A stretch of 64,000 nt of DNA from Timema cristinae (lineage: Eukaryota > Arthropoda > Insecta > Phasmatodea > Timematidae), in the NCBI GenBank assembly GCA_039000515.1, contig JBCFYV010011135.1, positions 18,744,178 to 18,808,177 of the forward strand. The letters are read 5' to 3'. Below the pieces are notes generated by a model. The model did not search any database. It was not told where the DNA came from and saw only the letters and a program-made list of their open reading frames with translations. The position numbers and the translations under genes were made by a program. Below, one piece after another: positions 9,987 to 17,566 of the stretch (within the stretch, counting starts at the first letter, position 1; each line of letters begins with the position of its first letter).

Positions 9987-10155
9987 GTATTCAACTTACT
10001 ACCAGCTAGTCGTAGAGAAGCGAGACCAAGGCCAGGCACGTTTTTTTTAATTAGATATTCAGCTCGTTGGCGAAAGGTGTGGTGCGGAAATCAACACACG
10101 CATGATTTTGAAAGGTGTGTTCAGAAAAACACATTCAGCTGGAGGCCTATAAAAG
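9987..10155 (+). promoter_or_regulatory. Promoter module B with TATA box (polymerase promoter)
   Basis: TATAAAAG at 10148-10155 is followed 33 bases after its first T by TCATT, a good arthropod-like initiator with the A at 10181. The upstream block sequence is the same as in module A at 7767-8019 (ACTACCAG.TAGTCGTAGAGAAG, GAGACCAAGG, TTAGATATTCA, GAAATCAACACAC, TTCAG.AAAACACATT). This is the probable start of the transcript for the polymerase and perhaps the downstream genes. Confidence 0.75.
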
Positions 10156-10180
10156 GAGAATTTAACTATACCAAGTTATC

Positions 10181-10250
10181 ATTTCATTGGCATCTTGTCG
10201 GGTGAAAAGAAGTTGTCACGTAAAAAACAGCACCAAGCTCTCTGGTAAAA
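10181..10250 (+). other. Predicted untranslated leader exon
   Basis: Between the inferred start site (10181) and a donor-like AAAA|GTAAGC (10247-10256) there is no ATG, so this about 70-base exon would be non-coding. Its last base is A. Joined to the TG that begins the polymerase segment at 10417, it creates the start codon ATG. A less likely donor, CTG|GTAAAA, lies six bases upstream and would not give an ATG. Confidence 0.5.
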
Positions 10251-10416
10251 GTAAGCATAATTTTACTATTATTTCTCTAGTATTCAATTTATTAGTTAAA
10301 CTAATATTTTATATTTTTCTGTACTTATTTGTTTTTATTTTAAATATTTTTTATGCGTTTCTCTTTTCCAAATTTATTATTTAAACTAACAATTAGTTTT
10401 CTTTTTTCTTTTTTAG
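10251..10416 (+). other. Predicted 5' intron of the polymerase transcript
   Basis: Begins GTAAGC and ends in a near-perfect pyrimidine tract, TTTTCTTTTTTCTTTTTTAG (10397-10416). It is extremely T-rich and non-coding in composition. The only in-frame ATG of the polymerase frame before conserved sequence (10353) lies inside it, and the peptide it would encode is a hydrophobic low-complexity run, which supports its being intron. Confidence 0.6.
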
Positions 10417-13157
10417 TGTCTAAGGAACAAACATTTACACTTGACGAATCTATTGTCAATGCCGGACCGTCTACGTCAGACATTAACAGACAACGAAATC
10501 ATATTTTTGACTATGCCCCACGTACAAACACTGACGACACATTTACCATAATAAGAGAGACAGGACGAACTTACAGTCGGTTCAACACCTTAGGCAGGGA
10601 CATTTTAGTTCAATTCAAGCCTTTGATTACGAACGTGAGTCCGATGCATTATCTAATGACGTGTTTCTCTAGTCTATTAGCATACTTGCTTAGAGGTACG
10701 GCACCATACGATTTAATTGGACTCACGATCACGAACACGGAGAATAACCTCGATAAACCGGTCGGCGTTTCGTACCGTAGATGTGATCAAATTGATGTGA
10801 ACAGTATTATGAATACATTAACAAAAGTTATTCAGAGTAATGCCAGATTTAGTATAGCCGATGTGTTGAGGATTAAAGTGAATCATATCAAAATGATTAT
10901 GGGCAACGGTAAGAGAGCATTAAAAAGAAGGTGCCTTCCAAACGATTATCTGAGTCATCATAAAAGGAGCATTGTCGTTGTTAAATCATTGACGAATTGT
11001 TTGGCGCACGCTATAGTAATAGCGATAGCCAAAATCACAAATGATATTAATTATAAATCGTATATTAAGGGGCGTAAAATTAATAATGCTGTAGACGAGC
11101 TTCTCGCAAAAACTCGCGTAGATTTATCCAGTGGAGGAGGGCGCGAACATCTCGATAAATTTCAGCGTTATTTTGGTGATGAATATAAATTACGCGTGTA
11201 TAATACCCTCTCGACGGTCAACGGATTGTGGTATGAGGGGGTGTCGTCTTCTAGTAGGTACATTAACCTACTGTACGATGACGTCACGCATCACTTTAAC
11301 GTAATAATCAATATGGCGGCGGCATTTTCCGTTCGGTATTTCTGCGACGGATGTAATACCGGTTTTGAAAGAGGTGCAAGACATTTATGTAAGAGTACTT
11401 GCCCCAAATGTATGTCCATACCTCCGTGTTTGTATGAAAATGAAAAAAAAAATGTGTATTGCACTGAATGTAACAGATTATTTAGGTCTGCCGCTTGTTT
11501 CAATAGCCATAAATCGAATAAAATTGACGGTAAGAAAACAGTTTGTGATTTAAGACAGGTGTGTATTACCTGTGATAAAACAAAGGGGAGAAATCACGAA
11601 TGTTTTAAATCATACTGCGCAACGTGTAAACAGAACAAAGAAAACCCGCATCGTTGTTATATGCAGGTGTTGAGTCGGAAGGAGCTTGATGATAAATATC
11701 TAATGGTCTTTTATGATTTCGAGACTAGACAAGAAAGAGCTATAGCCAGCGATTGCTTTGTTCACCAACCGAATTTTCTTCATGTACAGCACTATTGTGT
11801 AAAATGTGAATTTAACGATAATATGGACGAGGATTGTGACCAATGCGGGAAACGATCTCATTCCTTTTGGGATAATCCGGTAGACGGCTTCATCGACTAC
11901 CTGAGACAACCGAGGCCGTTTGCAAATAAAATTGTTTGTCTTGGGCATAATGCCAAAGCCTTTGACGCTATATTTATCCTAAATAGATTTCTATCACTAA
12001 ACTGCACCCCTAAAATTATCGCGGACGGAACTAAAATACTCTGCATGACAATGGCCCACATACAATTTAAAGACAGCCTATGTTTCCTCCCCATGCCACT
12101 GAGACAGATCCCTAAAGCGTTTGGACTAGACTGTAAAAAAGGACACTACCCCTATTTGTTTAATACAGAAAATAATTTAAATTATATCGGTGAGATGCCC
12201 GGTCCCGAAATGTTTGGTGCGGATTATATGAAACCGGATGAGCGAAAAGACTTTATGGTATGGCACGCTGACAAACTGCGGCAGGGGTATATATTTAATA
12301 ATAAGGCAGAGTTGGAGGCCTATTGTGTGGATGACGTAAATGTATTACGCAAGGGTTGTCGTACATTTCGTCATTTATTTCTAAATATAGGTTCGACAGA
12401 CGTTTTTAGAGAATCTATCACAATCTCGTCGGCATGCAATAGATTATTTAGAAAACTGTTCTTAGCCCCCGATACGATAGCCATCCTGCCCAAGGGGGGT
12501 TACAGGTGCGGTGACAGACAGTCTATGAAAGCCATAAAATGGTTAGTCTATCTGGAGAAAACCCGCCCCGATATTCGGCACGCCTTCAATAGGCGTGAGA
12601 TAGAAATTTTGGGTAGGAAAGTGGACGGCTACTGTGACGCGACGAGAGAGATTTTTGAGTTTGACGGTTGTTTCTTCCACGGGTGTACATGTCTTTCGAA
12701 CCGTGACGCGACTATAACAGGGACGAAAGAGACTCTCACCGAGCGATACGAGTGCACTCTTTTGAGAGATCGAGCATTTAGAGCCGCAGGGTACACTGTT
12801 ACAACTATGAAAGAGTGTGACTTCGACAAAATATTGACTGAAGACACACAACTAGATCTAGAGCTAAGCAATCACCCTATGATTCAAACTGCCCCACTCA
12901 ATCCACGTGATGCACTGTACGGTGGACGTTGTGAGTCTATGACATTACACTATAAGACAAACCCCGACGAAAAAATAGGCTATCTTGATGTCTGCAGTTT
13001 ATATCCCTGGGTATGCAAATATTTTAAATTTCCTGTAGGTCACCCTATAAATATTTTTGTCGCCGACGATTGCCCTGGCGACGTGGTAGACCGAGAGGGG
13101 ATAATTAAATGCACTATTTTGCCTCCTAGAAATTTGTATCACCCCGTACTGCCCTAA
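10417..13157 (+). CDS. polB: Protein-primed family B DNA polymerase, N-terminal part (to in-frame stop)
   Basis: Replicates the element from protein-capped ends. The sequence shows an N-terminal region, a Cys/His-rich zinc-finger segment with several CxxC pairs (about 11343-11672), the 3'-5' exonuclease motifs FYDFETR (about 11709-11729), GHNAKAFD (about 11942) and YCVDDVNVL (about 12321), then an inserted PD-(D/E)XK/Vsr-like nuclease segment (VDGYCD ... FEFDGCFFHGC, about 12621-12689) often seen in Polinton polymerases, and palm motif A DVCSLYP (about 12987). The frame then meets TAA at 13155-13157 in the middle of the domain. The same frame resumes at once, so this is a substitution-type nonsense codon, not a frameshift. 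The start is taken after the splice site at 10416, where the leader's final A plus TG gives ATG. Confidence 0.93.
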
Positions 13158-14279
13158 AAGACACAATCAAAATTAATGTTTTGTTTATGCTCCTCTTGTG
13201 CAAACGAGATGAACCAAGGGGATTGTTTACACACCGACTCTGACAGGACTATTACAGGCACATGGATAGTGGACGAGGTTCGACTAGCGCTAGAAATGGG
13301 CTACAAGATGGTTAGAGTACATGAATTTTGGGAATATAAAATTACCCAGTTCGATCCTCAGACCAAAGAAGGGGGACTGTTTGTAGAGTATATAAACAAG
13401 TTCCTCAAGATCAAACAGGAGGCGTCTGGATACCCTGGATGGGTGAAAACAGACGCAGACAAAGACAACTACGTTAGCGAGTATTACAAAACAGAGGGAA
13501 TAGTGCTGGATAAAAACGAAATTGTTAAAAATCCAGGAAAGCGCGCACTCGCCAAATTGTGTTTAAACTCTTTCTGGGGACGATTTGCATTGAACGAGAA
13601 CAAAACGCAGACCACAATTGTGAACAACCCAAAAGACTTTTTCTCCCTACTCACCACCCCCGGTAAAGAGGTTCACAACATTATTTTCCCCAATGACGAG
13701 GTTGCTTACGTCTCGTGGACATACCGTGAAGAGGCCGTACTCCCCCTGGATACGGTCAACGTGCCTATAGCGGCGTATGTGACCACCGGTGCTCGTATGA
13801 AATTGTATTCATATCTCAGGCACTTGGGCTCTTCTTGTCTTTACTGTGACACAGACTCTATTATAAGTGTGATAAGACCGTCAGACACGTACACGATACC
13901 GACCGGTGACAAGTTGGGCGACATGACAAACGAGCTGACCGCCTACTCTGAGAGCGCGTACATTACAGAGTTTGTTTCCGGTGGACCGAAAAATTATTCT
14001 TACAATGTGTTTGTCCCAGAGACGAACGAATACAGGTCCACCACCAAAGTCAGGGGTATAACACTTAACTATGAAAACACAAAGATTGTAAACTTTACTA
14101 GTATTAAAGACATGATTTTGAAAGACATGGACCCCGTACACGTGACTAACCCACGAAAAATTAAAAGAAAAAGAGGCGCCATCGTCGTCTCCCAGTTGGA
14201 GAAAAAAAATTATAATATTGTGTTCACTAAACGTAGGAGATTGAATAACAACACGTCCGTACCCTACGGCTATAGTTGA
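13158..14279 (+). CDS. polB: Protein-primed family B DNA polymerase, C-terminal part
   Basis: Continues the polymerase in the same frame after the TAA at 13155-13157; first Met is at 13176. It holds motif B KLCLNSFWG (about 13554) and the catalytic motif C YCDTDS (13842-13859), followed by the usual thumb region and a C-terminal 'YNIVFTKRR....VPYGY' signature at the very end, so the 3' end is complete. Without readthrough or reversion of the stop, the upstream product lacks motifs B and C and this part lacks the exonuclease and motif A, so neither can be active alone. No leaky-stop context that I recognise follows the TAA. Confidence 0.93.
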   Translation, partial: KTQSKLMFCLCSSCANEMNQGDCLHTDSDRTITGTWIVDEVRLALEMGYKMVRVHEFWEYKITQFDPQTKEGGLFVEYINKFLKIKQEASGYPGWVKTDADKDNYVSEYYKTEGIVLDKNEIVKNPGKRALAKLCLNSFWGRFALNENKTQTTIVNNPKDFFSLLTTPGKEVHNIIFPNDEVAYVSWTYREEAVLPLDTVNVPIAAYVTTGARMKLYSYLRHLGSSCLYCDTDSIISVIRPSDTYTIPTGDKLGDMTNELTAYSESAYITEFVSGGPKNYSYNVFVPETNEYRSTTKVRGITLNYENTKIVNFTSIKDMILKDMDPVHVTNPRKIKRKRGAIVVSQLEKKNYNIVFTKRRRLNNNTSVPYGYS

Positions 14280-14333
14280 TGCTAACCCCGGCCGCTGGTA
14301 TAGAAAACTATCAGTCAAATATATATTGACATT

Positions 14334-14357
14334 GTTCTTCTCTCTCTCTGATTCCAG
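14334..14357 (+). promoter_or_regulatory. 3' splice site before the dUTPase
   Basis: A pyrimidine-rich tract (TTCTTCTCTCTCTCTGATTCCAG) ends at 14357. The dUTPase frame starts with the next bases TG, exactly as the polymerase frame does at 10417, and no ATG is present upstream in frame. A spliced leader ending in A would supply the start codon. Confidence 0.6.
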
Positions 14358-14788
14358 TGTCATCTGTATTAAAGTTCAAAAAGTTAAATAGAAACGCCGT
14401 ATCGCCGGTTAGAGCCACCACACACTCTGCAGGTCTAGACTTGAAAAGTCCCTACAATTGTAGTATACAGCCCTCGTGCAGGCGTTTAGTTAAGATAAAT
14501 ATTTCTATTATATTACCGGCGGGAACGTACGGTAGAATATCTCCGCGATCTAGTCTGGCTCTTCACCACGGCATAGATGTTTTGGCCGGCGTTATAGACG
14601 AAGACTATCGTGGTAATATTTGCGTATTACTCATTAATCACGGCGACACTGTTTTCAAAATTAAAAGGGGTGATAAAATTGCTCAACTAGTATGCGTGAA
14701 AATTGATTACCCTAGAGTTGAACACACTGATTCGCTATCAAACACTCAGAGGGGGGGTGGAGGGTTGGATCGAGTGACATCACTATAA
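14358..14788 (+). CDS. dut: dUTPase (deoxyuridine triphosphatase), C-terminus disrupted
   Basis: Hydrolyses dUTP to dUMP and pyrophosphate, limiting uracil incorporation. Trimeric-type dUTPase motifs are clear: I AGLDL (residues 25-29), II GRISPRSSLA (59-68), III GVIDEDYRGN (78-87, with catalytic Asp and Tyr) and IV RGDKIAQLV (104-112). Motif V, the Phe-Gly-Ser arm that closes the active site, is missing: after RGGGG the frame reads LDRVTSL and stops. The neighbouring frame reads the expected Gly-Ser residues from about 14766 and stays open to a TAA at 14821-14823 that overlaps the next gene's ATG. A one-base deletion near 14763-14767 is therefore likely. The start codon appears to be completed by splicing (see 14334-14357). 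dUTPase next to PolB is an accessory gene, not universal in Polintons. Confidence 0.92.
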
Positions 14789-14791
14789 AAG
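14784..14791 (+). promoter_or_regulatory. TATA box before the 14823 gene
   Basis: TATAAAAG, identical to the boxes at 8012 and 10148, lies 32 bases before the ATG at 14823. It would give a very short leader. It overlaps the 3' end of the dUTPase frame. Confidence 0.45.
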
Positions 14792-14822
14792 ATCGTGTCA
14801 CCGGTAATTGTAATTTAGTATA

Positions 14823-15095
14823 ATGGATCAAATCAACGCGTCCATCCTCGCATACTCTGAGAAGCAGGATTTGTGTCTGATGTCTGCCGCGGAGTTGAAT
14901 AATTTACCTATAGAATTTATTAAAACATACGCGTCTAGAGATATAAATCGCGCTTGGAACTTACTCTCTCCCTCTACGCAGCACGAATTGAGAGATTATA
15001 AATATTGTTTGGAACATTATAATATGGGCGTAACGCAGATTGATGGACCGCCGTCTATAAAGAAAAAATGTCATCAATGTCTGACATCGTCGTAG
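14823..15095 (+). CDS. Conserved-looking small protein of unknown function
   Basis: A 90-residue soluble protein: 'LMSAAELNNLPIEFIKTYASRDINRAWNLLSPSTQHELRDYKYCLEHYNM', predicted helical, ending in a basic CHQC motif. I do not recognise a family. It lies between dUTPase and the next gene, has its own TATA box, and its ATG overlaps the stop of the alternate dUTPase frame (TAATG). Frame, start and less AT-rich composition support a real gene. Confidence 0.6.
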   Translation: MDQINASILAYSEKQDLCLMSAAELNNLPIEFIKTYASRDINRAWNLLSPSTQHELRDYKYCLEHYNMGVTQIDGPPSIKKKCHQCLTSS

Positions 15096-15130
15096 ACGAG
15101 CCGTGATATTTATGTACGTGACTGGTACAC

Positions 15131-15199
15131 TGACTGTTAATAGTTTTTTTACAGTTGTCTCCTCACACAGTGACTGTTAATTTGTTTTTTCCATTACAG
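15131..15199 (+). promoter_or_regulatory. Tandem 3' splice sites before the 15221 gene
   Basis: Two successive acceptors: CTGAC...TTTTTTTACAG ending at 15154 and GTGACTGTTAATTTG...CCATTACAG ending at 15199. The two are a local duplication (both begin .TGACTGTTAAT). CTGAC fits a branch-point consensus. The first ATG after the second AG is the gene's start at 15221. Confidence 0.6.
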
Positions 15200-15220
15200 T
15201 TTTGGTTCAACATCGACAAC

Positions 15221-15727
15221 ATGACCAATGTAATTGTAGACTTTCAGGGATTTAAAGATGAATGCAATAAGTTTATAATAAAAGAATGTAGTATAATATC
15301 TATTGGTGGAAGTGATGTACATCACTATACATTTAAGTCGCCATATTCCTTTTCAAAATTACCGCGGCATATTAAAAAACAATGTGATTGGCTCACATAC
15401 AATCACCACGGTCTCCATTGGGACGACGGTGATACGAGCGCCGATCAATTTAAGGTAATTTTTAAAATGGCCACTCTCGCGTCTACTATAATTTATGTAA
15501 AGGGGGAGGAGAAGAAAAATTTTTTAATGGAAATTGTGGAGAAAAGTCAACTTGTTATTGACATGATAGACTTAGGGTGTCCCTCCCTGAAGGATAGGAT
15601 CCATCATAATTATGATAAATGTTTCGGTCATAAATATAAAAAATTAAATTCAATTTGTACTCTTTCGAACGTAAAATTTCTTAAAGATTGGTTTGTCGCC
15701 ACCACTACTATAAATTTGAAATCGTAA
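15221..15727 (+). CDS. Polinton-associated protein with VDFQGF motif, unknown function
   Basis: A 168-residue protein starting at the first ATG after a strong 3' splice site. It opens with 'VIVDFQGFKDECNKFIIKECSIISI' and contains 'HYTFKSPYSF', 'WLTYNHHGLHWDDGD' and a later 'GCPSLKDRI....C..HK'. From memory, proteins with D.QGFK ... F..KE ... N.HG..W are common, unnamed companions of mobile elements in insects and other invertebrates. The arrangement of acidic residues on an N-terminal strand resembles an RNase H-like fold, but I cannot confirm it. Located directly before the packaging ATPase. Confidence 0.65.
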   Translation: MTNVIVDFQGFKDECNKFIIKECSIISIGGSDVHHYTFKSPYSFSKLPRHIKKQCDWLTYNHHGLHWDDGDTSADQFKVIFKMATLASTIIYVKGEEKKNFLMEIVEKSQLVIDMIDLGCPSLKDRIHHNYDKCFGHKYKKLNSICTLSNVKFLKDWFVATTTINLKS

Positions 15728-15741
15728 TTTTTATTTTTTAG
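15727..15741 (+). promoter_or_regulatory. 3' splice site before the packaging ATPase
   Basis: TTTTTATTTTTTAG ends at 15741; the ATPase ATG follows 31 bases later with no intervening ATG. It matches the pattern of acceptors ahead of other genes in the element. Confidence 0.5.
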
Positions 15742-15772
15742 TTTTATACCAACACTAGACGGGTGCACATCG

Positions 15773-16420
15773 ATGTCTGTGTTTGTACACCCTTTCACAC
15801 TGATATTAGCGGGACCGTCTAATTGTGGTAAAACTACTTTTGTAGAAAATTTTCTGTTAAATTTAAAACAGGTGTGCAGTGTGGATAAATTTGATAGAAT
15901 TCTATGGTGTTTTAGTGAGAACAATTCTATTCCCTCGCGATTATCTAGTCACGTAACACTACACAAAGGTGTACCGGACAATTTCAATTTTAAGGCCGGC
16001 GGGCCTCAACTCATCGTACTGGACGATTTAATGAACGAGGTTTATTCTAACAAAGTTAGTGAACTTTTTACCAGGGGGAGTCATCATAGAAACCTATCGG
16101 TTATTCTGATCACACAAAATCTTTTCCATCAGGGGAGTAAGTCTCGTGACATCTCGCTTAACGCTAAATACATTGTTGTGTTTAAAAACCCGCGTGATCA
16201 AACACAGATAAACTATCTAGCTAGACAAGTTTATCCTGATAATCCGTCCGAAATACAAAGAATCTATAGGAAAGCAACCGAATCCGCTCACGGGTATTTA
16301 CTATTTGATCTGAGTCAGAACACGGACGAACGCCTGCGCTTCAAAACGGACATATTTGACACTGTTTGCAAAGTGTTTGTCCCCGCTAGACTACTAGATG
16401 AAACTAGTCAAGAAAAATAG
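15773..16420 (+). CDS. FtsK/HerA-type genome-packaging ATPase
   Basis: A 215-residue P-loop ATPase expected to drive DNA into the capsid. Walker A GPSNCGKT is at residues 14-21, Walker B LIVLDD at 80-85, and a sensor-like 'ILITQNLFHQG' at 111-121, all in the order and spacing of the Polinton/virophage/A32-like family. Length is normal. The frame is intact, and its last 23 bases overlap the start of the next gene (ATG at 16398). It lies just upstream of the structural genes, as usual in these elements. Confidence 0.93.
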   Translation: MSVFVHPFTLILAGPSNCGKTTFVENFLLNLKQVCSVDKFDRILWCFSENNSIPSRLSSHVTLHKGVPDNFNFKAGGPQLIVLDDLMNEVYSNKVSELFTRGSHHRNLSVILITQNLFHQGSKSRDISLNAKYIVVFKNPRDQTQINYLARQVYPDNPSEIQRIYRKATESAHGYLLFDLSQNTDERLRFKTDIFDTVCKVFVPARLLDETSQEK

Positions 16421-16722
16421 ACACGTACTGCGGGTGTTGAAAACGGCCAGTCCTAAATTGCGCAAAGCTATTCTTAAAGTCGTAGACCCGGATGTTTATA
16501 ACAACACTCGGCGAATGTGCTCTAAACACATTAAACAATAATATTAAAATTAGTAAAAGAGATAAGGGAAAATTAATAAAGTATAAAAATTGTATGCGTA
16601 AATTGGCTAGCAGCGGTGTTTCGTTGAAGAGAAAAAGAAATATAGTCGTTCAATCGGGCGGGTTCTTGAGCATCATACTACCCGCTATTCTTTCAGCTCT
16701 CGTAGGCGCATTGGTTAAATAA
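16398..16722 (+). pseudogene. Small basic protein with hydrophobic tail (adenovirus pX-like), frame broken
   Basis: Two frames make up one gene. The first (16398-16541, 47 codons, too short to be obvious) is basic: ATG, then 'VLRVLKTASPKLRKAILKVVDP'. The second (16492-16722) continues with 'LGECALNTLNNN', a basic KRKRN stretch and a C-terminal 'SGGFLSIILPAILSALVGAL'. The Gly-Gly-Phe plus hydrophobic helix is like the tail of adenovirus core protein pX and similar proteins of Polintons, thought to interact with DNA and membranes. The switch between frames falls at about 16485-16500 and corresponds to one extra base. It overlaps the ATPase by 23 bases. Function is inferred from composition and position. 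Confidence 0.7.
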
Positions 16723-16726
16723 TAAT

Positions 16727-17566
16727 ATGTCACAACTTAAACAGATGCTTCTAGTTCCGCCAGAACTATTTCACAATAAACGCGATGACAATGCCGCCAC
16801 CGATTTTGTACAGATGAAAAAAATTCTGAAATCTAGGAAAAAAGTCGACGATTATCAAAGATTGGCTAGTTTTAGAAAACATCAACAGCGTTATTTAACA
16901 GAGAGGGAGAGAGCGAAACAACCAATTAAAATACCCATCGTGGGCCCCACAGTATTAAAACGAAGACTGGTCGACCTTGCTCGAGGTACACGAAAAGTAA
17001 AAAGAAAACGACCTAGGAGACAGCCGGCGATTCCACCTCGATTCCTTTCAGACGAGGCCACATTTCAAAGCAGTCCTATTAGTGTAGACTCGCCAGAGAA
17101 GGAGGGTGGGTGGGTGGAAGGGGAGTCATATTTTGTGCCTAGATCAGAATCTGATGAAATTGAAACAGGTTCCTCCAAATTATTCGGTAACATAGCGGGA
17201 AAATATTTATCACCTTACGTCCACCGGAGAGTGTCTACTGACCCTGTATTTGGAATTAGAAAAGAGGGGGATACTTTTAAAATAGGCAATTCTAGTTTCA
17301 CCGTAGACGATAACGATATATACCTGGGTAACACACACTATAAAGGCACGCAAGGACTTTGGGAGTTGTTGACCAAAAGAAACGTAAATAAAGATATAAT
17401 TACAGAGAGTGATTTAAAAAAATATAAAGACATACTAATTGCCACGAGCGCTCATCGACAAAACTTTGATCCAAACGCGAAAATAACGTCCAGCAGAGGT
17501 TTGAAATATAAAACAGTCATTTCTAAACTTTTTCCCGCCAGACCACGTTGGAACACGCTAAGATGA
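16727..17566 (+). CDS. DUF8207-like Polinton protein
   Basis: A 279-residue protein four bases after the previous stop. The N-terminal half is charged and lysine/arginine-rich (KKILKSRKKVDDYQRL; RKVKRKRPRRQP), likely disordered and nucleic-acid binding. The C-terminal part, 'FKIGNSSFTVDDNDIYLGN' then 'YKGTQGLWELLTKRN' then 'DLKKYKDILIATSAHR', matches my recollection of the DUF8207 domain that accompanies integrases of Polinton-like elements in invertebrates. Its stop overlaps the integrase start as ATGA (17563-17566), a tight coupling. Exact role unknown; a virion or integration co-factor is plausible. Confidence 0.75.
   Translation: MSQLKQMLLVPPELFHNKRDDNAATDFVQMKKILKSRKKVDDYQRLASFRKHQQRYLTERERAKQPIKIPIVGPTVLKRRLVDLARGTRKVKRKRPRRQPAIPPRFLSDEATFQSSPISVDSPEKEGGWVEGESYFVPRSESDEIETGSSKLFGNIAGKYLSPYVHRRVSTDPVFGIRKEGDTFKIGNSSFTVDDNDIYLGNTHYKGTQGLWELLTKRNVNKDIITESDLKKYKDILIATSAHRQNFDPNAKITSSRGLKYKTVISKLFPARPRWNTLR

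Noticed and set aside
10187..10384. Open frame just before the polymerase
   Set aside because: It begins with TTG, not ATG, and spans the predicted donor and the T-rich intron; better explained as leader plus intron.
11291..12871. Several antisense frames opposite the polymerase
   Set aside because: They mirror the codon structure of a certain gene on the plus strand and have no domain or promoter of their own.
13881..14363. 160-codon antisense frame over the polymerase C-terminus
   Set aside because: It overlaps highly conserved polymerase and the splice tract; a shadow frame.
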